Origin: Streptomyces dangxiongensis
GTDB taxonomy: Bacteria; Actinomycetota; Actinomycetes; Streptomycetales; Streptomycetaceae
Direction of reading: 5' to 3'
Assembly (NCBI RefSeq): GCF_003675325.1
Contig: NZ_CP033073.1
Location: forward strand, 620,001-684,000
Length of the DNA stretch: 64,000 bases
The notes under the pieces were generated by a model, which was not told the DNA's origin, did no database searches, and saw nothing but the letters and a program-made list of their open reading frames with translations. The translations under genes and the position numbers were made by a program. This document shows, one piece after another, positions 52,725-64,000 of the stretch (the stretch's first letter is position 1; each line of letters starts with the position of its first letter).

Positions 52725-52766
52725 GGCCGGCGGCTGTCCGCGGGCTGTCCGGGGCAGCCGCCGGCC
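52725..52766 (-). terminator. Hairpin/attenuator just downstream of lanA
   Basis: GGCCGGCGGCTG (52725-52736) pairs perfectly with CAGCCGCCGGCC (52755-52766), a 12-bp stem with an 18-base loop. On the minus strand it begins 17 bases after the lanA stop. Such a structure would reduce readthrough into lanT and keep the precursor mRNA in excess over the exporter mRNA. Confidence 0.65.
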
Positions 52767-52782
52767 GAGTGGTGCCGCTGGC

Positions 52783-52938
52783 CTAGGCGCAACTGACGCC
52801 GATACAGATGGTGTTGAGGGCGGTCAGCAGGCCGATGCAGTCACACGTAGCGTGGAACGGCGTCCCGTCGATGCTGACGGGGTCGGTCTCGGGAAGGGCG
52901 TGAAGCCGGGCCAACAGTTCGAGGTCCTGGTTCTCCAT
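52783..52938 (-). CDS. Class IV lanthipeptide precursor (venezuelin-like LanA)
   Basis: A 51-residue peptide starting after AAGGAG. The leader reads MENQDLELLARLHAL followed by PETDPV, very like the venezuelin precursor as I recall it. The core-like end is ATCDCIGLL, TALNTICIGVSCA. It has four Cys (32, 34, 45, 50) and several Ser/Thr (Thr26, Thr31, Thr39, Thr43, Ser49), enough for four thioether rings. It lies 47 bases after lanL on the same strand and is followed by a strong hairpin. It is short and easy for automated callers to miss. Confidence 0.9.
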   Translation of the reverse strand: MENQDLELLARLHALPETDPVSIDGTPFHATCDCIGLLTALNTICIGVSCA

Positions 52939-52985
52939 CAGGTTTCTCCTTCTTCTGTGGGGGTGGCGGCAGACTTTCCTGCCGC

Positions 52986-55652
52986 TCAAGCCGGCGGCTG
53001 GACCATCCAGTGCCGGGGGTCGGCGTGGCGGACCCGGAGGAGGAAGGCCAGAATTCCGGCGATCCCGTCGCTCCAACTGGTGGAGACGTCTCCGTACTCG
53101 TTGGGGAAGACCACGTGGTCGTGGCGGTTGGCCCGTTCGGCGACGACGAGGTGGGCCAGCTCCGCGGCCATGACGCGGTAGGCGGGGTCACCTGTGGCGT
53201 CGGCCATGTCGAGGAGGAAGTCACCGTTGCCCGCCAGTCCGTGGCACTGGGTGAGAGCGGCGCGAGAGGCACGTTCCGCGACGGCGTGCGTGGCGCGGCG
53301 GGCGAGCTCCCCGAACCTGCCATCGCCGGTGACCTGCCACAGCCGGACGAGGAAGGTGCCGACACCCGCGGCGCCGTGGCACCAGTACGGGGCCGTGGGC
53401 ACGTCCGCGGCCTGGGCGGGCCAGTGCGCCACCGGGCCGGTGAGTACGGCGTTGGCCACCAGGAGTTCGCCGGCCTCCACGGCCAGTTCCATGTGCTCAG
53501 GGCGTTGCGAGACGGCCGCGGCGGCGAGGAGGAAGAAGCCGATGCCGGCCGTTCCGTGGGCGAAGCCCAGATACCGCTTGCCGGCCTCCTGGGCAACGGC
53601 TTCCGCGGGAACCGCCCAGCTCGCTCCGGACTGCTCACGGTCCGCGGCGGCGACCAACCGGTCGGCGGCGTCGCCGGCCAGTTCGGCGAAGCGCGGATCG
53701 CCGGTGCGGTGCCACAGGTGCAGGGCGGCGAGTCCGCTGCCCGCGGCGCCGTGGGTGATGTCGTGGCTGGGCGTGGACTGTTGCGGTGCCAGGGCCAGGG
53801 TCAGTGCCTGATCGGTGAGTCGGCGGTCGTCGATGGCGCGTCCGGCGTCGTACAGGGCCCAGGCGGTCCCACGGCCGCCGAAGTGCAGGCCGGCTCGGGT
53901 GGAACCGGTGTCCACGCGACGGGCGATCCAGTGGCCCGCGGTGGAGATCAGCTCCGGCAGGCGGGGATCGCCGGTGAGTTCCCAGTACCGCGTCAGTACT
54001 GCCAGGACGCCGGCCGCGCCCTGCTGCACGGTGCAGGGATCGGTCTCCCCGGCTGTCGTGGACACGGGCCACAGCCGCCGGTCGTCGGCAGGGGTCATCG
54101 AGTCGATGAGGTGGTTGACGAGCCCGGCCACCGTACCGTCGAGGTCGTCGTCCCGTGCCGGGCGGGCGGCGGCGTCGCCCGCCGGTCGCGCCGTCGGGGT
54201 CGCCTTCCGGAGGGCCTCGCGGGCTCGCGACGGCTTCCAGCGCTCGTCAGGATCGTCCTTCATCAGGCCGAGGACCATGTCCGCCAGGCCGTCCGGCAGG
54301 CGCAGCGGCCCGGTGCACGCGGCCAGCCATGCGGCGAGCCGCTGTTCCGCGGCCCTGGTGGCAGGCTCCTCGGGCAGCAGGTTCGGCACCTTCCCGGCCA
54401 GGACGAAGCACGCGGTGGCACCCAGGCTGTAGTAGTCGGCCGTCGGGGAGACGGGTGCGTCGGTGAGCCGTTCGGGTGCGCTGAACCCTGGGGTTCCCAG
54501 TCGTGTCGGCCGGGCCGAGTCGTCCTCCAGGACCGCGAGTTCCAGGTCGATCAGGCGCGGTTCGCCGTCCGGGCGGACCATGACGTTGCCGGGCGTGAAG
54601 TCCCGCAGGACGCAGCCGTGGGCGTGGGCCGCGACGACCAGGTCCACCAGGCGTGCGACCAGGGCCAGGGCGTCGGCGCGGTAGCGCTCGCCTCCGACGT
54701 CGCGGAAGTGTTCGGCGACCCAGGTGCGCAGGGCCACCCCCGGGACCTGCTCCTGGGCCAGGAACAGGTGCCCGCCGTGTTCGAACAGCGCCAGTGGCTC
54801 CGGAGCCAGCCCCAGGCCCTGGAGCTTCTCCAGCGTCCGGGCCTCGGCGCGCAGCCAGTCACGGACGTCGCGGCCGACTCCGTCGGCATCCACGTGCGGC
54901 CGGGCCTCCTTGATCACCACGGCCGCGCCCGTACGGACGTCGGTGCCCCGGTAGACGCCACCCTTGTTCGTGTGCCGGATCGCCTCCCGCACCTCGAAAC
55001 GACCGCCGAGCAACACCGGGCCGCTCGCCGCGTCCGCCGGGCGCGGCGGGACGGGCACCGCGGCGGGAAACGGGCAGACCGCCCAGGGCGGTGGCGAATA
55101 CTGGCCGGTGCGTTTGTCCTCCACGGGGTTGCCGTCGGGGTCCTCGATGAACCACACCAACAGGCCGTTGTCCGCCAGCCACCGCCGGCCGACGAAGGAG
55201 CCGTAGCGGTAATGCACCAGGCTGTGTGCGGCGTAAGGCTGGTCGGACAGGATCCGGGGGCCGGCCAGCCCCGCCGTAACCCGGTGCAGCTTCTCGGCGA
55301 GCCGGGCCGCGTCGGCGTCCGAGCGCGGGTAGACGGTGATGAACTTGCCCGAGTTACCCCGGGGGGTCGCGCGGGAGTTGAGCGCGCTCACCTTTTCGAG
55401 CGACCGGGCGAACTTGAACGCCGACTCCTCCAGAAGCAGAACGTCCAAGGCCTTGGCCAGAACCGTCGGCGCGGAAGCGGCCGTCGCCGACAGATGCAGC
55501 TTCCAGCCTTGCTCGCGTCGCGCCCCGGACCGGGGCGCGACGCGGCACCACACCTCGTCCGTGTCGGCGGTCCAGCGCGCGCCTGTGGCTGTGGCGTGCA
55601 GCGCTTGGTCGAGAAGACCCTGCAGGTCGACCTCAGTGGCGTGGCTCGTCAT
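52986..55652 (-). CDS. Class IV lanthionine synthetase LanL
   Basis: An 888-residue three-domain enzyme. An N-terminal lyase domain (~1-215) has the conserved QGWKLHLSAT (Lys/His), GKFITVYP and HYRYGSF motifs. A Ser/Thr-kinase domain (~230-520) has VVIKEARPH (Lys), CVLRDFTPGNVMV (catalytic Asp/Asn) and RLIDLELA (metal Asp). A C-terminal LanC-like cyclase (~560-888) has YWCHGAAG (Cys ~758) and TQCHGLAGNGDF (Cys ~803, His ~804). These match the three zinc ligands that class IV LanL enzymes keep and class III LanKC enzymes lack. The start at 55652 follows GGAGGG. It phosphorylates, dehydrates and cyclises the LanA peptide. Confidence 0.93.
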   Translation of the reverse strand: MTSHATEVDLQGLLDQALHATATGARWTADTDEVWCRVAPRSGARREQGWKLHLSATAASAPTVLAKALDVLLLEESAFKFARSLEKVSALNSRATPRGNSGKFITVYPRSDADAARLAEKLHRVTAGLAGPRILSDQPYAAHSLVHYRYGSFVGRRWLADNGLLVWFIEDPDGNPVEDKRTGQYSPPPWAVCPFPAAVPVPPRPADAASGPVLLGGRFEVREAIRHTNKGGVYRGTDVRTGAAVVIKEARPHVDADGVGRDVRDWLRAEARTLEKLQGLGLAPEPLALFEHGGHLFLAQEQVPGVALRTWVAEHFRDVGGERYRADALALVARLVDLVVAAHAHGCVLRDFTPGNVMVRPDGEPRLIDLELAVLEDDSARPTRLGTPGFSAPERLTDAPVSPTADYYSLGATACFVLAGKVPNLLPEEPATRAAEQRLAAWLAACTGPLRLPDGLADMVLGLMKDDPDERWKPSRAREALRKATPTARPAGDAAARPARDDDLDGTVAGLVNHLIDSMTPADDRRLWPVSTTAGETDPCTVQQGAAGVLAVLTRYWELTGDPRLPELISTAGHWIARRVDTGSTRAGLHFGGRGTAWALYDAGRAIDDRRLTDQALTLALAPQQSTPSHDITHGAAGSGLAALHLWHRTGDPRFAELAGDAADRLVAAADREQSGASWAVPAEAVAQEAGKRYLGFAHGTAGIGFFLLAAAAVSQRPEHMELAVEAGELLVANAVLTGPVAHWPAQAADVPTAPYWCHGAAGVGTFLVRLWQVTGDGRFGELARRATHAVAERASRAALTQCHGLAGNGDFLLDMADATGDPAYRVMAAELAHLVVAERANRHDHVVFPNEYGDVSTSWSDGIAGILAFLLRVRHADPRHWMVQPPA

Positions 55653-56100
55653 GGGTGTCCCTCCGAACGGCGAGAACCGTTGGTGGAGACGTGCCCGATG
55701 GCACAGACACACCCACGCACACCCGGCCGAATTCATCCCATCCGGTAAGCGTGTGGGGGTGTTTCCTCACCCGGGAGCGCGCCTGGCGCAGGTAGAATCG
55801 CGCGGGCCTATGAGCCGAATGGCAGCGTTTCCGCGGTGGCCGTCAACCGTTCCGTATGTCACGGCGTGCCGGTCGACAGTCTGCCTGGTCCCTTCAGCGG
55901 CGCCGGCGAACGCCACCGCCGCACCCCCGCGTCGAGGGCCCCCGTCCGCACTCACCGCCGCACGGGTGACGCGTCGGCAACCTTTTCCTTCCGGGCGGCC
56001 ACTGGACAGTGCACCATCGGCTCGATCTTCCGAACGGACAGGTAATGAAGACAGCGAGGCAGGCCGCACGGCAGCGCAGGCGCCGACGAAGGATGATGCC
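55653..56100. other. 448-bp gap holding the lanL promoter
   Basis: No convincing gene. The part near lanL (55690-55780) carries ACACCC-rich and GTGTGGGGGTGT text that could pair imperfectly. TAGAAT occurs on the plus strand at 55794. I did not find a clear -35/-10 pair facing lanL. The right half, next to the GH27 stop, gives only Arg/Ala-rich frames. Confidence 0.4.
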
Positions 56101-57756
56101 TCAGGTGCGGTTCCACTTCTGGTCGGCCCGGCCGTCGCAGGTCCACAGGACCAGCGGGGTCCCGTCGGCGGTGCCGGCCCGGTCGGTGTCGAGGCACAGC
56201 CCGGCGTGGACGTTGCGGACCGATCCGTCCGAACCGAGCGTCCACCTCTGGTTGTCCTGGCCGTTGCAGGGCCAGGTCACGACCCGGGTGCCGTTGGTGG
56301 TGCCCTGGTCCCGGGCGTCCAGGCACTTGTCACCGAAGACGCGGATCTCACCGCCGGCCCATGTGGTCCAGAGCTGGTTGGCGGCCGTATGGCAGTCCCA
56401 GATCAGCACCGTGGCCCCGGCGGCGGTGGAGGCGTTGTCCACGTCCGCGCAGCGGCCGGACGCGTTGCCCCGCAGACGCGAGGTGGTGGCGGCCAGGGGG
56501 CTGCCGCCGGCCACCCGGAACACGGCGACGCCGTGCGCGGGGACGCTCGCGGAGATCTGCCCGGACGTGCTCGACGTGCCGCCGGACCACAGGTCCGTGA
56601 GGGTGAAGGGCCCGCCGGCCAGGCCGACCTGCGCGGCCGTGGTGGTGACGGTCGCGGTGGCACCTCCCCGGTTGAACAGGCCCACCGCGACCGAGCCGTC
56701 GGACAGGGGCTTGGCGAACACCTCCGTGCCACCGTCGTCACGTACCCTGCGCCCGCCCGCTCCCAGCGGGTCCTGGTCCACCGCCAGCAGCCGCGGGTTG
56801 CGCAGGACGGCACTCACGTCGGCGGACATGGTGCGGATGTCGTTGCCGGCCATGAGCGGAGCGCCCAGCAGCGCCCACAGGGCGAAGTGCGACCGGGATT
56901 CGGCCGTGGTCAGGCCGGGACGGCCGACGACCAGCATGTCAGGGTCGTTCCAGTGCCCCGGGCCCGCTTGCGCCGCCAGCGGCGCGGTGACGTCCAGGAC
57001 GTTGCCGACACCCATCGGGTAGCTGTTGGTGTTGCCGTTCTGCCAGATGTCGAGCAGGTCCTCGGTCGTGCGCCACAGGTCGGCGACCTCGCCCCAGTTG
57101 TACGTGGCGCCGGTGATGGCGTGCAGGCTGTTGGGGTTGATGCTGTAGACGATCGGCCGGCCGGTGGCGCGCAGGGAGTCGCGCATGAGCGAGAACCGTG
57201 CGACCTGTTCGTCACGGGTGCCGCTGGAGGAGCACCAGTCGTACTTGAGGTAGTCGACGCCCCACGAGGCGAACGAGGCGGCGTCCTGTGCCTCGTGCCC
57301 CCTGCTGCCCGTGGACCCCGGGTAGCTGCCCACGGACTGCGCGCAGGTGCGCTCGCCCGGTGCCTCGTAGATGCCGAACTTCAGGCCCTTGCCGTGGATG
57401 TAGTCGCCGAGCGCTTTCATGCCGCTCGGGAACTTGGCCGGATCGGCCCGCAGGTTGCCCGCCGCGTCCCGCTGCGGGTCGAACCAGCAGTCGTCGACCA
57501 CCACGTAGCGGTAGCCGGCGTCCCGCATACCCGAGGACACCATCGCATCGGCGGCCTGGCGGACCTGGGCCTCGGTGACCCCGCACCCGAAGCTGTTCCA
57601 GCTGTTCCAGCCCAGGGGTGGAGTGAGTGCCGGGCTGCCGGGCGCGGCCGAAGCGGTGGACTGGACAGAGGCCGCGACGGACGCGGTGACCGTCAACGCT
57701 AGGGCCGCGAGGGCCGCGAGGACGTGCGGAAGTCGTCTGCCTGGACGTCTGAGCAC
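56101..57756 (-). CDS. Secreted GH27 alpha-galactosidase with C-terminal ricin-type (CBM13) domain
   Basis: A 551-residue exported enzyme from a GTG start with GAAGGAG upstream. A signal peptide (VLAALAALALTVTASVAASVQ) precedes the GH27 barrel: TPPLGWNSWNSFGC, VVDDCWFDP, YLKYDWCSS (nucleophile Asp) and WNDPDMLVVG (acid/base Asp region). A beta-sandwich follows. The last ~125 residues are a ricin B lectin domain (GRCADVDNAS, DKCLDARDQGT, LCLDTDRAGT with QxW motifs). It should remove alpha-1,6-galactose from galactomannan or galacto-oligosaccharides outside the cell. Confidence 0.95.
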   Translation of the reverse strand: MLRRPGRRLPHVLAALAALALTVTASVAASVQSTASAAPGSPALTPPLGWNSWNSFGCGVTEAQVRQAADAMVSSGMRDAGYRYVVVDDCWFDPQRDAAGNLRADPAKFPSGMKALGDYIHGKGLKFGIYEAPGERTCAQSVGSYPGSTGSRGHEAQDAASFASWGVDYLKYDWCSSSGTRDEQVARFSLMRDSLRATGRPIVYSINPNSLHAITGATYNWGEVADLWRTTEDLLDIWQNGNTNSYPMGVGNVLDVTAPLAAQAGPGHWNDPDMLVVGRPGLTTAESRSHFALWALLGAPLMAGNDIRTMSADVSAVLRNPRLLAVDQDPLGAGGRRVRDDGGTEVFAKPLSDGSVAVGLFNRGGATATVTTTAAQVGLAGGPFTLTDLWSGGTSSTSGQISASVPAHGVAVFRVAGGSPLAATTSRLRGNASGRCADVDNASTAAGATVLIWDCHTAANQLWTTWAGGEIRVFGDKCLDARDQGTTNGTRVVTWPCNGQDNQRWTLGSDGSVRNVHAGLCLDTDRAGTADGTPLVLWTCDGRADQKWNRT

Positions 57757-57969
57757 GGGGGCTCCTTCCCCTGGAACGGCGCCCGCGGAGCTGCTCCGAG
57801 AAACGGGCACCTGCTTTGAGCGGCACCCGACAGCGAAAGATTCGTTCGTGATTCCGAACGCCGTCCGGCTGTCAGGCTTAGGGATGGTCAGGGAGGGGCG
57901 TGAGGATGTCAACATCTCCCGCCGATGCAATCGCGTGCCAGGGAACGGCTTGCCTAAGTCGCAGCAACC

Positions 57970-57990
57970 GGCTTCGAAAGATTCGAAGCC
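57970..57990. promoter_or_regulatory. Perfect 9-bp-arm palindrome, candidate sugar-regulon operator
   Basis: GGCTTCGAA and TTCGAAGCC flank AGA. It lies between the divergent GH27 and GH43 genes, 24 bases upstream of the GH43 -35 element. It contains CGAA-x3-TTCG, similar in kind to LacI-type xylosidase operators. Confidence 0.65.
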
Positions 57991-58013
57991 AACAACGAAT
58001 CCTGCGAGAAGCC

Positions 58014-58041
58014 TTGACGGGGCCCTCAGGCTCCTTACTAT
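58014..58041 (+). promoter_or_regulatory. Sigma70/HrdB-type promoter for the GH43 gene
   Basis: TTGACG (58014-58019) and TACTAT (58036-58041) are 16 bases apart, 85 bases before the GTG start at 58126, immediately downstream of the palindrome at 57970-57990. A bound repressor would occlude the -35 region. Confidence 0.7.
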
Positions 58042-58125
58042 CCAAGATGCCCGACCAGCCGATCGTCGTCCGAAATCACGAACCCGCATGGGCGTGTCAG
58101 CCGGGATGTACGAAGAGGAGCACAC

Positions 58126-61843
<3,718 letters not shown>

Positions 61844-61850
61844 TCCGACC

Positions 61851-61881
61851 GCAGGCCCCCGGCACACCACCGGGGGCCTGC
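61851..61881 (+). terminator. Terminator hairpin after the GH10-GH62 gene
   Basis: GCAGGCCCCCGG and CCGGGGGCCTGC form a perfect 12-bp stem with a seven-base loop, eight bases after the stop. Confidence 0.8.
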
Positions 61882-61918
61882 CCCCGTCGGCCGACCCCGG
61901 TCGACCGAAACAAATGTC

Positions 61919-61936
61919 GAAGCGCATCGACGCTTC
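61919..61936. promoter_or_regulatory. GAAGCG/CGCTTC palindrome
   Basis: GAAGCG-x6-CGCTTC, preceded by TC, lies in the gap upstream of the chimeric lipoprotein gene. It shares CGAAGCG/CGCTTC half-sites with the site at 62038. Confidence 0.5.
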
Positions 61937-62037
61937 CAGCGCCCTGATGGACTGTCAATCTCCCTGGTCAAAGAAACCTACTTTGCGTTCAGGCCCTTGT
62001 CCTCCTCGAAAGGTGGCATTACCTTCGCCTGTCAAGT

Positions 62038-62060
62038 GAAGCGCTTCGACAGCTTCGAAG
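62038..62060. promoter_or_regulatory. Double palindrome GAAGCGCTTC / CTTCGAAG
   Basis: GAAGCGCTTC (62038-62047) and CTTCGAAG (62053-62060) are adjacent perfect palindromes, 17 bases before the start at 62077. Their spacing and LacI-like CG centre suggest operators for a sugar-responsive repressor that once controlled the binding-protein operon. Confidence 0.6.
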
Positions 62061-62076
62061 GGGAAGGGCCGGCTCC

Positions 62077-62637
62077 ATGAGTCATGAGTTGCACCGCAGA
62101 AGGTTCGTCAGTGCAGCGGCCTCGGCCGCCGGTGCGGCCGCACTGACACCGCTGTCGTCCGCCTGCGGCGGTGGCGGACGACAGCGCACGGGCGCGAACA
62201 CGAAAGCGGCCCTGCCGGCCTATGTGCCGAGAACACCGCACATCGCCCGCGGTTCGCAGGGCGCCCTCTTCTTCCAGTGGCGGCGGTCCCGGGCCGGCGC
62301 CGGGACCTGGCACTCGGCGATGGTCCCGCACGCGGGTCCCGACAGCCGGTTCTTCCCCGAGGTCACGCAGACCGGCGGGCGGTCGCCCGGCTCGGCGAGC
62401 TGGCGGGTTCGACGGTCACCGCGTCGGTGGCCGTGCTGGACGACCCGGGCGAGCGGACACGTCGACGGCCGCATGCACGCCCGGCTCTGCGGTTGTCCCG
62501 CCGGGCCGCCGCGCGAGGCGCTGGGCATCCGTGTCGAGGAGTACCGGCCGCACCGGACCCCGGGGATGACCTGCTGACCGGTGCACTCGCGCGCGAACTG
62601 CCGCCCGGCGGCCGCGCGGTGCTGCGCAGGCCGTGAC
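62077..62637 (+). pseudogene. Chimeric remnant: sugar-binding lipoprotein N-terminus joined to GH42 beta-galactosidase fragments
   Basis: From ATG 62077 the product begins with a Tat/lipoprotein signal (HRRRFVSAAASAAGAAAL, lipobox cysteine in SACGGGG), then NTKAALPAYVP, as in extracellular sugar-binding proteins. In the same frame it switches at about residue 50 to IARGSQGALFFQWRRSRAG and HSAMVPHAGPDSRFF, which are GH42 beta-galactosidase text. A frameshift then moves into LAELAGSTVTASVAVLDDPG, and another fragment reads EALGIRVEEYRPHR. Both parents are mostly deleted. Function is very unlikely, although the signal-bearing fusion could still be translated. Confidence 0.75.
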
Positions 62638-62684
62638 GTTCCGGACCGCCGTCCGGCGGTTCACCTGACGAAAGGACAGAAGGG

Positions 62685-64000
62685 GTGCCCCTTCACGACC
62701 GGACCGCGCGCGCGGCCAACCCCGTGATCCCCGGCTTCCACCCGGATCCCAGCGTCTGCCGCGTCGGCGACGACTACTACCTCGCGTGCTCCAGTTTCGA
62801 GTACTTCCCCGGCGTGCCCCTCTTCCACAGCCGCGACCTGATGCACTGGACACAGATCGGCAACGCCCTGGACCGGCCGGACCAACTGCGTCTGCCCGCC
62901 GGCATGCCGTCCTCCGGCGGGATCTACGCCCCCAACCTGCGCCACCACGACGGACGCTTCTGGCTGATCGTCACCAACGTGAGCGAGGACGGCGGCAACC
63001 TGATCGTCACGGCGACCGACCCCGCCGGACCGTGGTCGGATCCCGTACGGGTCACGGGGGTGACCGGCATCGATCCCGACCTGGCCTGGGACGAGGACGG
63101 CACCTGCTGGTGCACGTTCGCCGGCGTCGCGCAGGTCCGTATCGACCCGTACACCGGGCAGACGTACGGAACACCGCACAAGCTGTGGTCCGGCACGCCG
63201 GGTGCCAAGGCCCCTGAGGCACCGCATCTCTACCGGATCGGTGACTACTGGTACCTGCTCATCGCCGAGGGCGGCACCGAACGCGGCCACGGCGTGTCGA
63301 TCGCCCGCGGCCGTACACCCAGCGGCCCGTTCGAGCCGTGCCCGGCCAATCCCGTCCTCACCCACCGCAGCACCGACCACCCCGTCCAGAACACCGGCCA
63401 CGCGGACCTGGTGCAGGCGGCCGACGGCTCCTGGTGGACGATCCTGCTCGGCGTCCGGCCGCGCGGCGGCACCCCCGGCTGGCACGTACTCGGCCGGGAG
63501 ACCTTCCTGGCCCCGGTGACCTGGGAGGACGGCTGGCCGGTGGTCGGCGACGTCGCCCTGGAACCGGCCGCACCGCCGTGGCCGCTCGTCCCCGGGCCCG
63601 TCGAGGAGCGGCGGGACGACTTCGACCTCAGCGAGCTGCGGCCGACCTGGATCTCCGTGCGGGACCGGCCCGCCGAGCACTGCACCACCAAGGAGCGCCC
63701 CGGATGGCTGACGCTCCGCGCGCGGGGCGCGTCCCTGGACGAGCCCGACGTGGTGTTCACCGGCCGGCGTCAGCAGCACCTGTCTTGCCGGGCGCGCACC
63801 CTGGTCGATCCCTCCGAGGGGCGCGGCGGCCTCGCCGTCCGGCTGGACGAGCGGCACCACTACGTCATCGAGGCATCCGGCACGGAGGTGCGGGTGGTCG
63901 CGCGCGTCGGGTCCCTGCGCACGGTCGTGGCCGCACGGCCCGTACCCGCCGGGACCGTGGTCCTGGGCGTCACGGTCGGCGACCCACCGCTTCCGCACGG
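62685..64000 (+). CDS. GH43 beta-xylosidase/arabinofuranosidase, intracellular (3' end cut by window edge)
   Basis: A GTG at 62685, after AAAGGACAG, opens a frame that stays open to the right edge (438 codons). There is no signal peptide. The GH43 domain begins NPVIPGFHPDPSVCRVGDDYYLACS (base Asp in HPDPS), continues GIDPDLAWDEDGTCW (modulating Asp) and APEAPHLYRIGDYWYLL (acid Glu). From about residue 320 a GH43 C2 sandwich starts (DDFDLSELRPTWISVRDRP). This layout is typical of XynB-type beta-xylosidases of ~500-540 residues, so roughly 80-100 residues are missing. It likely processes imported xylo-oligosaccharides. Confidence 0.92.
   Translation, partial: MPLHDRTARAANPVIPGFHPDPSVCRVGDDYYLACSSFEYFPGVPLFHSRDLMHWTQIGNALDRPDQLRLPAGMPSSGGIYAPNLRHHDGRFWLIVTNVSEDGGNLIVTATDPAGPWSDPVRVTGVTGIDPDLAWDEDGTCWCTFAGVAQVRIDPYTGQTYGTPHKLWSGTPGAKAPEAPHLYRIGDYWYLLIAEGGTERGHGVSIARGRTPSGPFEPCPANPVLTHRSTDHPVQNTGHADLVQAADGSWWTILLGVRPRGGTPGWHVLGRETFLAPVTWEDGWPVVGDVALEPAAPPWPLVPGPVEERRDDFDLSELRPTWISVRDRPAEHCTTKERPGWLTLRARGASLDEPDVVFTGRRQQHLSCRARTLVDPSEGRGGLAVRLDERHHYVIEASGTEVRVVARVGSLRTVVAARPVPAGTVVLGVTVGDPPLPH

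Noticed and set aside
53010..55748. A 912-codon plus-strand frame across lanL
   Set aside because: It is the antisense shadow of the LanL gene, composed mainly of Gly, Arg, Val and Gln, with no recognisable domain.

Overview
The window is high-GC actinobacterial DNA. It carries Streptomyces-type gene families throughout: CYP105- and CYP102-like P450s, Tat-exported glycosidases with ricin-type carbohydrate-binding domains, an F420-type nitroreductase, FUSC, DUF4235 and DUF4230 proteins, a ROK regulator and a class IV lanthipeptide cluster. GTG and TTG starts and ATGA/GTGA gene overlaps are common. I read it as a Streptomyces chromosome, probably an arm region, because accessory genes and broken genes are dense. 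No tRNA, rRNA, CRISPR array, transposase or prophage was recognised.

Layout. 1-8.99 kb: a P450 cut by the left edge with a palindromic operator, then small housekeeping or accessory enzymes, a cation efflux protein and a decayed glutathionyl-hydroquinone reductase. 9.0-17.6 kb: a secreted GH16 beta-glucanase with its own strong promoter, a topoisomerase IB remnant, a frameshifted SDR, PHP and HAD proteins, an epimerase-like protein and a ROK repressor. 18.0-30.3 kb: a truncated BM3-type reductase, a frameshifted FBP-domain gene, FUSC, a lactonase, a DUF2470 protein with an iron-box-like site, a TetR/CYP102B pair, a pentapeptide protein and a GT2 glycosyltransferase. 30.4-42.3 kb: an S33 peptidase, lutABC for lactate use, a glycine-betaine-type ABC transporter split over both strands, a MoxR/VWA pair and a frameshifted PLP enzyme. 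42.5-50.3 kb: a LysR/DJ-1 pair with a clear operator, pirin, a group of decayed dormancy-type genes (universal stress, CBS, Rv1733c-like), and a TetR-controlled MDR/SDR pair.

Main systems. At 50.5-55.7 kb, on the minus strand, lies a complete class IV (venezuelin-type) lanthipeptide cluster: a lyase-kinase-cyclase LanL with apparent zinc ligands, a 51-residue precursor LanA followed by a strong hairpin, an undescribed 58-residue ORF whose stop overlaps the lanT start, and an ABC ATPase plus permease. At 56.1-64.0 kb lies a plant-polysaccharide cluster: a GH27 alpha-galactosidase, a GH43 enzyme, a GH10-GH62 fusion, a chimeric remnant of a sugar-binding lipoprotein joined to GH42 beta-galactosidase, and a second GH43 running off the right edge. 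CTTCGA/TCGAAG palindromes in its intergenic regions suggest a shared regulator. About ten disrupted genes occur in the window. Three are single-base indels in G/C runs, which could be either recent inactivation or consensus errors.
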